This document shows positions 48,817 through 59,156 of a stretch of 64,000 nt of DNA, piece by piece. This stretch comes from Microbacterium murale (lineage in GTDB: Bacteria; Actinomycetota; Actinomycetes; Actinomycetales; Microbacteriaceae). The translations under genes and the position numbers were made by a program. Positions within the stretch are counted from its first letter, which is position 1. Every line of letters begins with the position of its first letter. The stretch lies in contig NZ_BMCM01000002.1 in NCBI RefSeq assembly GCF_014635185.1, positions 62,001 to 126,000 of the forward strand, in the 5' to 3' direction. The notes below the pieces were generated by a model. It worked only from the letters and a program-made list of their open reading frames with translations. It made no database searches and was not told the origin of the DNA.

Positions 48817-49935
48817 TCAGCTGCCGGGCTGCGCGATGAAGGCCTCGCCGGCGCCGCTCAGCAGCAACGATGTCTCGTCGATCGCGAAGGCCGCCGTTCC
48901 GACCGCGACAGCGAGCGCGACACCGTCGGCACCCGTGACAGTGACTTCTCCCCCGGTCGAGAGCACCATCGCGGGGCCGGAAACCTCCAGCGACAGCGGC
49001 GTGCCCTCCAGCACGATGCGCCGCAATGCGAAATCAGGCACCTCGATCGGGTAATCGGTCACCGCGTCGGGCGCGGGCGCGAGCACCGGCACCTCCGCAG
49101 GGGTGGTGTCGAGCACCGACAGAAGTTCGGGCACATCGATATGCTTCGGCGTCAGCCCGCCGCGCAGCACGTTGTCGCTCGCCGCCATGATCTCGACGCC
49201 GAGGCCGGAAATGTAGGCGTGCAGGAGCCCCGCACGCAGGAAGATCGCCTCACCACGACCGAGGACGAGGTAGTTCATCAGCAGCGCGACGACCACACCC
49301 GGGTCGCCGGGATACCGCTCGGCGATCGCTCGCACCGCGCTGAGCTCTGCGTCGAACTCGTCGGATGACGCCCCGGCTAGCGCAGCGATGATCTCATCCA
49401 CCTCGCGCTGTGAGTCGCCGGAAAGCAGCCAGCCGACAGCATCCCTCAACGCATCCTCATCGCTGTCGCCCTCGAGACGCTCGCGCAGCGCGCGCACGCC
49501 GGACGACTCGCCCAGCGCATCCAGAAGTCGCAGCGTGTCGGCGACGGGACGCAGTCCTCCGAGCGCCTCGAAGCGGTCGCTGAGGGCGACGATGAGCTCG
49601 GGCTTGTGGTTGGCATCGCGGTAGTTGCGTGCAGGGTCGTCCGCGGCGAGGCCCTGCTCCCTGTCCCACCCGTCTCGCGCCTGAGCGATCGTGGGGTGCA
49701 CCTGGATCGAGAGCGGATCAGCGGCGGCGAGCAGCTTCAGCAGATAGGGAAGAGTGCCCCCGGTGACGGTGTCGAGCGTCGAGCCGCCTGCGACATCGGC
49801 GGGGTCGCCGGCGTGGTCGCCGAACCATACTTCGGCCTCTGGCACATCGGTGAACTCGCGGCCCTCCAGATCGGCGAGGAGGGATGTCGACCCCCAGGCG
49901 TAGTCACGGGGTTCGTTCGACAGGCTCAGCAGCAT
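48817..49935 (-). CDS. manA: Mannose-6-phosphate isomerase, class I
   Basis: 372 residues with the zinc-site pattern of type I enzymes (PYLLKLLAAADPLSIQVHPT, NHKPELIVAL, LLHAYISGLGVEIMAASDNVLRGGLTPKHID-like segment with the catalytic Arg). It interconverts fructose-6-phosphate and mannose-6-phosphate, feeding GDP-mannose and cell-wall glycans. TACGCT (49942-49947) six bases before ATG 49935 sets the start; the longer frame beyond is antisense to the divergent ligase gene. Confidence 0.94.
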   Translation of the reverse strand: MLLSLSNEPRDYAWGSTSLLADLEGREFTDVPEAEVWFGDHAGDPADVAGGSTLDTVTGGTLPYLLKLLAAADPLSIQVHPTIAQARDGWDREQGLAADDPARNYRDANHKPELIVALSDRFEALGGLRPVADTLRLLDALGESSGVRALRERLEGDSDEDALRDAVGWLLSGDSQREVDEIIAALAGASSDEFDAELSAVRAIAERYPGDPGVVVALLMNYLVLGRGEAIFLRAGLLHAYISGLGVEIMAASDNVLRGGLTPKHIDVPELLSVLDTTPAEVPVLAPAPDAVTDYPIEVPDFALRRIVLEGTPLSLEVSGPAMVLSTGGEVTVTGADGVALAVAVGTAAFAIDETSLLLSGAGEAFIAQPGS

Positions 49936-50002
49936 GGCACCAGCGTAGCGATCCGGACGTGGCACAGCAGACGGCGGGCTCGGGCGCGGTAGCCTGAACG
50001 CG

Positions 50003-51424
50003 ATGGCGCAGTACACGAAGCATCCAGTGACAGCCCCGCCCACCGCGCCGGAGCGCGAGTCGACGGGGCATCTGCTGTTGCGCGGATACGTCATCCTCGT
50101 GTTCATCGTCGCCTTCGCGCATACGGCGCTGTACAACCTCGTCGGCGTGTACGTCGCCGGCGGTGTGATGATCGTGCTCACGCTCGCCGCCCTCGCGATC
50201 GGCATTCCGATGATCGCGCGGGCACAACCGCATCCGTTCCCATGGCGGAGACTCCCGTGGTCCGCGCTCGGATACGTGGGGCTCGCGCTGGTTTCCGTGG
50301 CGTGGTCGCAGTGGCGACTCCCGACGATCCTCACTTGGATGCTGCTCGCCGCCGTCACCGTGAACGCGCTGCTGGTCGCGCATGCTCTCAGCTGGGAGGA
50401 GATCGTGCGTGCGCTCGCGTCGGCGTTCAAATGGATCCTCGGGCTGTCCCTCGCCTTGGAGCTGTGGGTGTCACTGGTCGTGCACGGACCGCTGCTGCCG
50501 AACTTCCTGACGCTTCCCGACGGCGACGTCGACCCGCACTGGTACTGGGTGCGCGACAACCTCTTCGACGGCGGGCGCATCCAAGGCATCGTCGGCAACT
50601 CCAACGTGCTCGCGATCATCAGCCTGTTCGCGATCGTCACGTTCGGTGTGCGCTTCGCGCTGCGCGCACGCTGGCGCGCTGGGCTTGTGATGTGGATGCT
50701 GGTGGCGGCGTACATGATGCTGCGGGCGTCGTCGGCGACGACGTACGTGTGCGCGCTCGCAGCGGCTGTCGTGCTCATGGTGGCCCTGCTGATCCGCCGT
50801 GCCCGCACACCGGGTGCGCGCACACGGATCTATGCGATCTGCGGCGGGGCCGTCGTCATCGTCGTCGCAGCCCTGATCGTTTTCCACCGCCCGCTGTTCG
50901 AGGCGCTAGGCCGCAGCGCAGACCTGACCGGACGCACCGACGTCATCTGGACGAAGGTGCTGGAACGCGCAGCGACCCACCCCGTGTTCGGCAACGGCTT
51001 CTCCAGCCCCTGGATTCCGACCGACCCGTCATTCGACGGCTGGATCACCGACCATGGCATCACCGTGTTCCACGCGCACAACATGTGGCTCGATGTGCTC
51101 ATGCAGCTCGGCGCGGTCGGCGTCGTGCTGATGGCCGCCGCGTACTTCGGCCTGCTGTGGCGCGCGTGGTTCTTCGCCGCCGATCGGCCACGCTGGAATC
51201 TGCGCGCCGACCGGCCGTACTCGCCGCTGACGCTGCTGCCTCTGCTGTTCACGATCATCCTGCTGGTCCAGGGTCTCGCAGAGTCCACTCCGATCATGCT
51301 CTGGGGATGGCTGCTGCTGATTCTCTTCTCGTTCAAGATCAAGTCGGTTCCTCTGGTCGGAGTCGGACTCAACGAGCAGTCCCGCGTGACCGAGCACGGC
51401 AGCACGGCTCGGCGGGTCCCGTGA
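50003..51424 (+). CDS. O-antigen ligase/polymerase-family membrane protein (first of two)
   Basis: 473 residues, about ten membrane helices. IQGIVGNSNVLAII and the outer loop GNGFSSPW-x20-FHAHNMWLDVLMQLG are the conserved Wzy/WaaL signature. Such proteins ligate or polymerise undecaprenyl-linked glycans at the outer face of the membrane. TAGCCT (49990-49995) seven bases upstream gives a leaderless start. It is coupled by GTGA overlap to a second protein of the same family, followed by galactofuranosyltransferases. Confidence 0.88.
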   Translation: MAQYTKHPVTAPPTAPERESTGHLLLRGYVILVFIVAFAHTALYNLVGVYVAGGVMIVLTLAALAIGIPMIARAQPHPFPWRRLPWSALGYVGLALVSVAWSQWRLPTILTWMLLAAVTVNALLVAHALSWEEIVRALASAFKWILGLSLALELWVSLVVHGPLLPNFLTLPDGDVDPHWYWVRDNLFDGGRIQGIVGNSNVLAIISLFAIVTFGVRFALRARWRAGLVMWMLVAAYMMLRASSATTYVCALAAAVVLMVALLIRRARTPGARTRIYAICGGAVVIVVAALIVFHRPLFEALGRSADLTGRTDVIWTKVLERAATHPVFGNGFSSPWIPTDPSFDGWITDHGITVFHAHNMWLDVLMQLGAVGVVLMAAAYFGLLWRAWFFAADRPRWNLRADRPYSPLTLLPLLFTIILLVQGLAESTPIMLWGWLLLILFSFKIKSVPLVGVGLNEQSRVTEHGSTARRVP

Positions 51425-52722
51425 CCTCAGCCGCGGATCGAGTGAGCCGTCTGCTCGGCTCCGTCGAGATGGCGCGGGCATACACGCTCGCGGCGCTCAC
51501 CGCGACGTTCGCTTCATTCGCGATCGAGCAGATGACGTCGTCGACGACGTACGCGACGATCATCGTCATCCTGTGCGTGCTCGGCGTGGCGATCCTCTTC
51601 GTGCGACGGGAGGAGCTGTCGCTGCTGCGGCTCGCGCCCTCGTCGCTGCTCGCGTTCCTCGCACTGGCGCTCGCGAGCCTGATCTGGACGACGGATCGCT
51701 CCGACTCGCTCGTCGGATGGATCTGGACGTTCGGATTCGCGGTGCTGGCGATCACGATCGGACATATCCGCGACACGCTGCAGACCGTGCGCGCGATCGG
51801 CGACACGCTGCGGGCGCTGCTGCTCGCCTCGCTCGGTGTGGAGATCCTCTCCGGCATCCTCCTCGACGTGCCCATCTCATTCCTCGCCGTCGAGGGGAAT
51901 CTCGCGATCGGCGGTCCCATCCAGGGAATCTTCGGCACCCGCAACATGCTGGGCTTCATCGCGGTGATCGCGCTGATCACGTTCTTCATCGAATGGCGCA
52001 CCCAATCGGTCATCGCGCCCATCGCGGTTCCGTCGATCGCGCTCGCCGGCTTCCTCGCGCTCGTGTCGGCGTCTCCGACGGTGCTGGTGCTGGCTGTCGC
52101 CGTCGGCGTTGTGACCGCCGCACTGACGATCGTGCGGCACGCACCCGCGGCGCATCGCAACCTGGTGCAATGGATGCTGGGGGCTCTGGCCGTCGCGTCG
52201 CTCGTCGTGGCCTTCGCCTTCCGGCATCCGATCATCGCCTGGATGGGCGCAGGGTCCGACTTTTCGATCCGCGCCGATCTGTGGAACAAGATCCTCGACT
52301 TCGTGGCGATCAGGCCGCTTCAGGGCTGGGGCTGGTTCGGCCCGTGGCAGCGCGGTGAGTATCCGTTCACCTACATCAACTACCTGCTCAACAATCAGCA
52401 CCAGACAGCGTTGAACGCGTTCTTCGACGTATTGCTGCAGCTCGGCATCGCCGGGTTCCTGCTGTTCCTGATCCTGGGCGGTGTCGCGCTGATCAGATCG
52501 TGGCTGGTCGCCAGCGTTCGGCACTCTGTCGTGTACGCCTGGACCCCGCTCGTGCTCGTCACGCTCGCGGTCGACTCGATGTTCGAGAGCTTCACGCTTG
52601 CCGGTGCAGGCTGGTTCATGCTCGTGCTGTGCGCACTGCGCGCCGGACAGTCGAGGTCATGGCGCGAGAACATCGATGCGGCGAACACCGGGGCGATACC
52701 GACGTTGCGGCCGCAGGTGTAG
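51421..52722 (+). CDS. O-antigen ligase/polymerase-family membrane protein (second of two)
   Basis: 433 residues, about ten membrane helices, paralogous to the preceding gene: IQGIFGTRNMLGFIA matches its IQGIVGNSN motif, and GWGWFGPW followed by NNQHQTALNAFFDVLLQLG matches its outer loop, with Gln-His in place of His-Ala-His. The GTG start overlaps the upstream stop. One copy may polymerise and the other ligate, but which does what cannot be told from sequence. Confidence 0.87.
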   Translation: MTSAADRVSRLLGSVEMARAYTLAALTATFASFAIEQMTSSTTYATIIVILCVLGVAILFVRREELSLLRLAPSSLLAFLALALASLIWTTDRSDSLVGWIWTFGFAVLAITIGHIRDTLQTVRAIGDTLRALLLASLGVEILSGILLDVPISFLAVEGNLAIGGPIQGIFGTRNMLGFIAVIALITFFIEWRTQSVIAPIAVPSIALAGFLALVSASPTVLVLAVAVGVVTAALTIVRHAPAAHRNLVQWMLGALAVASLVVAFAFRHPIIAWMGAGSDFSIRADLWNKILDFVAIRPLQGWGWFGPWQRGEYPFTYINYLLNNQHQTALNAFFDVLLQLGIAGFLLFLILGGVALIRSWLVASVRHSVVYAWTPLVLVTLAVDSMFESFTLAGAGWFMLVLCALRAGQSRSWRENIDAANTGAIPTLRPQV

Positions 52723-52792
52723 CGGCGGCGCATGTCATAGCGTGCTGGGCGCGCTCTGCGAAGTTCTGCATGACCGGAAGGTAGGCTACTTC

Positions 52793-54766
52793 GTGCCCGC
52801 TGAACCAGCCGAGCGCCCACCCGGGCGGGGCGAAGCAATCCCGGAGATCTCGCCCGTGACCCACGTCCTGCAGAACGTCGTCTTCCCTCTCGACCGCGAC
52901 CCCGACCTCCTTCCGCTCTACGCCGACCCTGAGACCTGGTCGGTCATCGACGAGGAGCCCGTCCGCGTCTCGAACCGCGCACATCTGGGCAACATCCTCA
53001 GCCGCCACAGCGCGCGCATCGTCGCCGGCCGGCGAGTCTCGCTCGGCACGTACTTCAATGCATTCCCGGCGTCGTACTGGCAGCACTGGACGAGCGTGCG
53101 TCAGGTGCGGCTGACCGTTCGGACGAACGGCCCCGCAACGATCCTGGTCTACCGGTCGAACGGCTCCGGAGTGCGTCAGCGCGCGGACACGAGAGAAGTC
53201 ACAGGCGACGCGGAGACCTCCTTCGACCTTGCGCTCACGCAGTACAGCGACGGCGGATGGATCTGGTTCGACATCGTCGCCGATGAGAAGTCCGCCATTC
53301 TGAAAGGCGCGGAATGGACGACCGAGCAGGAGCCGGCACGCGTCGGAAAAGCCTCGCTCGGCATCACGACGTACAACAAGCCGGATTACTGCGTCGAGAC
53401 CCTCCAGTCGCTGGCGGCCTCACCCGATGCGCTCGAGTTCGTCGATCGCATCTTCCTCATCGATCAGGGCACACAGCTCGTCTCAGCGCAGGAGGGCTAC
53501 GACGAGGTCGCGGCTGAGCTCGGCGACACGCTTCAGGTCATCAGGCAGCCCAATCTCGGTGGCTCCGGCGGTTTCGCCCGCGCGATGCACGAGACGCTGC
53601 AGCGGCCGGAGAGCGACTTCGTGCAACTGCTCGATGACGACGTGCGACTCGAGCCCGAGTCCGTGCGGCGCTCGATCGTGTTCGGACAGTTCGCGACCAA
53701 CCCCGTGCTCGTCGGCGGTCACATGTTCGACCTGCTCGACCGTCCCAAACTCCACGGCTGGGCGGAAGTGCTCGACAAGGTTCCGTTCATGTGGCGCAAT
53801 CTCTATCAGGAGAAGATGCCGCATGACTTCGGTGCATCGAACCTGCGCCAGTCGAAGTTGCTGCACATGCGCATGGATGCCGACTACAACGGCTGGTGGA
53901 TGTGCCTCATTCCTCTGGACGCAATCCGCAAGGTCGGGCTCTCATTGCCCGCCTTCATCAAATGGGACGATGCGGAGTTCTGCCTCCGTGCAGGCGAGGC
54001 TGGGTTCCCGACCGTCTCGATGCCCGGTGTCGCGCTCTGGCACGTGTCGTGGATCAACAAGGATGACTCGATCGACTGGCAGGCGTACTTCCACGCTCGC
54101 AACCGCATCGTCGCGGGGCTGCTGCACTCGGAAGTTCCGCGTGGCGGCCGTCTGTTGAAGCACAGCCGCCGCGTCGACCTCAAGCACTTGATGATGATGC
54201 AGTACTACCCCGTAGCGTTGCGCACCAAAGCGTTGCGCGACGTGCTCTCTGGGCCGGCCCACATGCGTGGGAATCTCTCGACGGCGATGCCCGAGGCACG
54301 TGCCCTCGCCGCCGAATATCCCGAGACCGTGGTGCATCGGGATCCGTCGACCGTGTTGCATTCGAGACATGGTCGCCAGGTGTACAAGCAGCAGAAGCAG
54401 AACGAGTTCGACAGCCCGAAGGGGATTCGGCTCCGATGGTTCACTCTGACCACTCTCGTCGCACACTGGCTACACAATCCCAACCCGGCAAATATCGCGC
54501 AGCCCGAGGTCGAATTCGGCAAGGAGGACGCGCACTGGTGGCGGCTTCCTGTGTTCGACAGCGCATTGGTGAGCGCCGCTGACGGCTCCGGAAAGAACAT
54601 CTACACCCGGGACCGCAAGAAGTATCGCCATATGCTGCGCGACACGATACGTCTGCACGCCGAGTTGAGGCGTCGGTGGCCCGAACTACAGAAGCAGTAT
54701 CGGCAGGCACTTCCGGAGCTCGTCTCCCCCGATTCCTGGCAGCAGATCTTCGAGGAGAAGGCATGA
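52793..54766 (+). CDS. glfT2: GlfT2-like galactofuranosyltransferase
   Basis: 657 residues: an N-terminal beta-barrel (to about 165; YFNAFPASYWQHW), a GT-A domain with QLLDDDVRLEP (DDD near 281) and FIKWDDAEFCLR with the catalytic-base region WHVSWINKDDSIDW, and a C-terminal helical bundle. The layout and NLGGSGGF motif are those of mycobacterial GlfT2, which polymerises galactan with alternating 1,5/1,6 linkages from UDP-Galf. TAGGCT (52782-52787) is five bases before GTG 52793; GTG 52857 is an alternative closer to the family N-terminus. Overlaps the next transferase (ATGA). Confidence 0.92.
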   Translation: MPAEPAERPPGRGEAIPEISPVTHVLQNVVFPLDRDPDLLPLYADPETWSVIDEEPVRVSNRAHLGNILSRHSARIVAGRRVSLGTYFNAFPASYWQHWTSVRQVRLTVRTNGPATILVYRSNGSGVRQRADTREVTGDAETSFDLALTQYSDGGWIWFDIVADEKSAILKGAEWTTEQEPARVGKASLGITTYNKPDYCVETLQSLAASPDALEFVDRIFLIDQGTQLVSAQEGYDEVAAELGDTLQVIRQPNLGGSGGFARAMHETLQRPESDFVQLLDDDVRLEPESVRRSIVFGQFATNPVLVGGHMFDLLDRPKLHGWAEVLDKVPFMWRNLYQEKMPHDFGASNLRQSKLLHMRMDADYNGWWMCLIPLDAIRKVGLSLPAFIKWDDAEFCLRAGEAGFPTVSMPGVALWHVSWINKDDSIDWQAYFHARNRIVAGLLHSEVPRGGRLLKHSRRVDLKHLMMMQYYPVALRTKALRDVLSGPAHMRGNLSTAMPEARALAAEYPETVVHRDPSTVLHSRHGRQVYKQQKQNEFDSPKGIRLRWFTLTTLVAHWLHNPNPANIAQPEVEFGKEDAHWWRLPVFDSALVSAADGSGKNIYTRDRKKYRHMLRDTIRLHAELRRRWPELQKQYRQALPELVSPDSWQQIFEEKA

Positions 54767-55725
54767 CCGCGGCGCCTGCTGCATTCGACCCCGCGTCGGC
54801 GACGATCGTCATCGTCACGTACAACCGCTCGCATCTTCTCACTCGGCTGCTCGAGAGCATCACCGTGATGGATCCGAAGCCTGGGAACGTCGTGATCGTC
54901 GACAACGCTTCAGCTGACGACACCACAGAGGTCGTCGATTCGTTCCGTACGCGCGTCGGCACGGAGATCGTGTACCGCAAACTGGAGACGAACACGGGCG
55001 GGTCCGGTGGCTTCAGCGAGGGGATGCGCACAGCGTACGAGCTGGGCTCCGAGTGGATCTGGATGATGGACGACGACGTCGAGGTTCTACCCGACGGCCT
55101 GGCACGGATGGGCAAATGGACTCCGCGCTTCAAGAGCATCCAGGGACGACGCTACGACTACGACGGCAGCGAGTTCTACTGGCAGTACCGCATCGCCGAG
55201 CGGATGGGCATTCCGATCCCCTTCGCGCCGGCCGGATTCGACGCGTCTGGCTTCAAGGAGATGAACAGCGGATGCTTCGAGGGGATGTTCATCCACCGCT
55301 CCATCGTGACCCAGATCGGGCTCCCCGACCATCGGTTCTTCATCTACTGGGATGACCAGATGTACGGCTGGCTCGCGTCAAGGCTGACCACCGCCGTCAT
55401 CGTGGACGAATTCGTGCTGCGCCGCACCCGCGAGATCAAGCAGTGGGACATGGGTGTGCGCCACATGAATGCGTCGAGCAACGCGTACCGGTACTACATC
55501 ATGCGCAACCGGGCATTCATCAAGAACTACTACCGCGTGCACGGCGTCTACAACCCTGTGCTGTTCGGACTCGGCACCACTGCGACGTTCTTCAAAGAGC
55601 TCATCCGGCTGCTCTTCGTCGAACGGACGGTGCGGGGCACGAGCAATCTTTTCCGAGGCATCCGCGATGGTGGGAAGATCGGTCGAGACCGCGCCTGGCA
55701 ACCCATGCCCGCATTGGAGAAGTGA
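54763..55725 (+). CDS. GT2 glycosyltransferase, GlfT1-like
   Basis: 320 residues: GT-A fold with TIVIVTYNRSHLL, NTGGSGGFSEGM, WMMDDDVEVLP (DDD 103-105) and FIYWDDQMYGWLASR. It resembles GlfT1, which adds the first Galf residues to the galactan primer, and related rhamnosyl/galactofuranosyltransferases. ATG overlaps the glfT2 stop and GAGGAGAAG precedes it. Being coupled to GlfT2 supports a galactan role; strict GlfT1 identity is not proven. Confidence 0.86.
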   Translation: MTAAPAAFDPASATIVIVTYNRSHLLTRLLESITVMDPKPGNVVIVDNASADDTTEVVDSFRTRVGTEIVYRKLETNTGGSGGFSEGMRTAYELGSEWIWMMDDDVEVLPDGLARMGKWTPRFKSIQGRRYDYDGSEFYWQYRIAERMGIPIPFAPAGFDASGFKEMNSGCFEGMFIHRSIVTQIGLPDHRFFIYWDDQMYGWLASRLTTAVIVDEFVLRRTREIKQWDMGVRHMNASSNAYRYYIMRNRAFIKNYYRVHGVYNPVLFGLGTTATFFKELIRLLFVERTVRGTSNLFRGIRDGGKIGRDRAWQPMPALEK

Positions 55726-56321
55726 TGAGCGACGAGCAGCAGCCCCGCGCCGAGTGGATCTTCCCTGAACAGAAGAAGAGCAACAAGGGACGCATCTGGC
55801 TGATCGTAGGCCTGTCCGTCCTGGCTGTGGCCATCGTCGCGGCTCTGCTGTTCTTTCTGCTGCCGCGAGGCGGTGAGCCCGAGCCGACGCCCACGGATTC
55901 CGCGAGCTCCACGCCCACGCCGACTGCCACGCAGACGCCGACGGCCACCCCGACGCCGACCGCCGCTCCCACGCAAGAGCCGGGGGCCACTCCTCCGCCC
56001 GTTCCGGATCCCGACATCCCCACGTTCGCCGCGCAGGTTCAGCCGCGCCTTGACGATGCTTCGACAGGGCTCACGATCGCCGCCGATCTGGGCGGCCAGG
56101 AGGCCGCTCAGGTCGTCGAATCGCTGCAGCAGGATGCCGGGCGTCTGTCGGATGCTGCGGCTCCGAGTTCGATCTCGTCGGCGTGGTACGAGGGCGTCGG
56201 ACAATACAACGCGCGGCTCGGAGAGCTCCGAAGCGCGTTCGAGAGCGGTTCCGACACACAGAGTGCTATGAACGCCGCCACCGCAGCTCTGAAGGACCTC
56301 CGGGCGCTCGTCGGACTCTGA
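55725..56321 (+). CDS. Membrane-tethered protein with Pro/Thr linker, unknown function
   Basis: 198 residues: short cytoplasmic N-terminus, one membrane helix (about 24-46), a Pro/Thr-rich linker (50-95; PTPTATQTPTATPTPT-like), and a small helical extracellular domain (100-198; about four helices, no cysteines). The ATG shares one base with the preceding stop (TGATG), so it belongs to the ligase-GlfT2-GlfT1 operon and probably works on the exported glycan or its attachment. No known domain. Confidence 0.75.
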   Translation: MSDEQQPRAEWIFPEQKKSNKGRIWLIVGLSVLAVAIVAALLFFLLPRGGEPEPTPTDSASSTPTPTATQTPTATPTPTAAPTQEPGATPPPVPDPDIPTFAAQVQPRLDDASTGLTIAADLGGQEAAQVVESLQQDAGRLSDAAAPSSISSAWYEGVGQYNARLGELRSAFESGSDTQSAMNAATAALKDLRALVGL

Positions 56322-56342
56322 TTCGCTCGACGCGTTCGTCGG

Positions 56343-57083
56343 CTAAGCCGCCGGCATCGAGTCGGCGTTATACCGATCGAGTACCTCATTGATGCCGGCA
56401 TCCAGCACCAACGCGCCCTTGTTGAGGTACAGGCCACGAGTGCAGAAGCGACGCAGGTCACGTTCGTTGTGGCTGACGAAGAACAGCGTGCGTCCATCGG
56501 CGAGAAGCTCGTCGATGCGCTTGTAGCACTTGTCGCGGAATGCCTTGTCGCCGACGGCGAGAACCTCATCGACGAGCAGGATCGGCTCGTCGAGCTGCGA
56601 CACCACGGAGAACGCAAGACGAACCTTCATGCCGTTCGAGAGGTGCTTGTACGGCGCATCCTGGAAGTCTTCAAGCTCCGCGAACGCGATGATGTCGTCG
56701 TAGCGCCGGGAGACCTCTGCCTTCGACATGCCATGGAGGCCGGCTGTCAGGCGCACGTTCTCGCGCACGGTGAGGTCGCCGACGAAGCCACCGGTGATCT
56801 CGATGAGCGGTGCGACGCCGCCGTAGACGGTGACCGTGCCTTCATCGGGCAGGAGCACCTTGGCGACGAGCCGCAGCAGCGTGGACTTTCCCTGTCCGTT
56901 ACGGCCGACGACGCCGATCGACTCCCCCTGCTGCACGGTGAAGGAGACGTCGCGCAGAGCCCAGAACTCTCCGGGACGGTTGCGCCGAGAAGCCCCCGCG
57001 AACAGATCCTTGAAGCTGCGACGACCACGCCGGTTACGGCGAAAACGCACGCCCAGCCCGTCGACTTCGATTGCGGCGGTCAT
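56343..57083 (-). CDS. wzt: Polysaccharide-export ABC transporter ATP-binding protein (Wzt/RfbE-like)
   Basis: 246 residues: Walker A GRNGQGKST (60-68), GGVAPLIEITGGF, the NVRL segment of teichoic-acid/O-antigen exporters, signature LSNGMKVRLAFSV, Walker B PILLVDEVLAVGD and SHN switch. No C-terminal substrate-recognition domain is present, as in mycobacterial Rv3781, which exports galactan-lipid. ATG 57083 (TGATG with the permease stop, AAGGAG five bases upstream) is preferred to GTG 57086. Confidence 0.92.
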   Translation of the reverse strand: MTAAIEVDGLGVRFRRNRRGRRSFKDLFAGASRRNRPGEFWALRDVSFTVQQGESIGVVGRNGQGKSTLLRLVAKVLLPDEGTVTVYGGVAPLIEITGGFVGDLTVRENVRLTAGLHGMSKAEVSRRYDDIIAFAELEDFQDAPYKHLSNGMKVRLAFSVVSQLDEPILLVDEVLAVGDKAFRDKCYKRIDELLADGRTLFFVSHNERDLRRFCTRGLYLNKGALVLDAGINEVLDRYNADSMPAA

Positions 57084-57883
57084 CACAGCTCCTTCAGCAC
57101 GGGACGCTCAAGGGACCGGAACACCCAGATACCGAGGACGAAGATGCCGATCGTCATGACGACGCTGATCAAGATGGTCATCGTGTGCCACTGGTCGGGG
57201 AAGAATCCGACCCGATACAGCGTGAAGATGCCCGCGAGCGGGTTGAATGCGCCGACGACGTCGAAGGGAGCCGGCAGGTCATTGACGCTGTAGATCACGG
57301 GAGACGCGTAGAACAGCGCACGGAGGATTAGTGCGGTAGTGCGCTCCAGATCCGCGTAGAGCACGCACAGCGGCGCGACGAGCATGCCCAGGCCGACAAG
57401 CAGCATGCACTGTAAGACGATGGCGACGGGGAACCACAGCAGCGACCAACCGACCGTGATCTTGTCGGCGTTGAAGATGATGAAGAGCGCAAGCACCGGG
57501 ATGGAGAACAGGAACTCGAGCCCCTTGCTCAGGACGATGCGATTCACCCAGATCGAGCGCGGGATCGAGGTCGAACGCACCAGCCTCGCGTCCTTGCGGA
57601 ACGCGCGGGTGAAATCGGAAACCGAGGTGTTGAACCATACCCACGGCAGTAACGCCAGGATGAGGAACACGATGTACGGCTGTTCGCCGATCTTGTCCCG
57701 GTGGAATACCTGGGTGAAGACGAACCAGTAGATCCCGCTCATGATCAGCGGGTCTAGCACAGACCACAGGTAGCCGAGCCAACTGGTGGCGTAGCGGACC
57801 TTCAGGTCGCGGGCCGACAGCAGCCACAGCGAATGCATATATCGCCGGGGCGTACCCGGCGCCCCGACAGCAGCGTGACTCAC
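57083..57883 (-). CDS. wzm: Polysaccharide-export ABC transporter permease (Wzm/RfbD-like)
   Basis: 266 residues, six membrane helices of the ABC2 type (SLWLLSARDLKVRYATSWLGYLWSVLDPLIM at the N-terminus, PVIYSVNDLP and FNPLAGIFTLYRVGFFP near the end). It forms the channel for Wzt. It lies ten bases after glf and is coupled to wzt: the operon glf-wzm-wzt therefore links UDP-Galf synthesis to export of the Galf polymer, as in the Rv3781-Rv3783 locus. Confidence 0.92.
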   Translation of the reverse strand: MSHAAVGAPGTPRRYMHSLWLLSARDLKVRYATSWLGYLWSVLDPLIMSGIYWFVFTQVFHRDKIGEQPYIVFLILALLPWVWFNTSVSDFTRAFRKDARLVRSTSIPRSIWVNRIVLSKGLEFLFSIPVLALFIIFNADKITVGWSLLWFPVAIVLQCMLLVGLGMLVAPLCVLYADLERTTALILRALFYASPVIYSVNDLPAPFDVVGAFNPLAGIFTLYRVGFFPDQWHTMTILISVVMTIGIFVLGIWVFRSLERPVLKEL

Positions 57884-57893
57884 GGTTCCGAGT

Positions 57894-59093
<1,200 letters not shown>

Positions 59094-59156
59094 TCACTGA
59101 ACGTCGAAGGGCCACGGATGAACGAGTACGGAACTTCAGGTATTAGAGTTGCCGTC

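Noticed and set aside
55443-55724. Extension of the tethered-protein frame into the GlfT1-like gene
   Set aside because: It overlaps a conserved transferase in a different frame; the TGATG junction at 55723-55727 marks the start.
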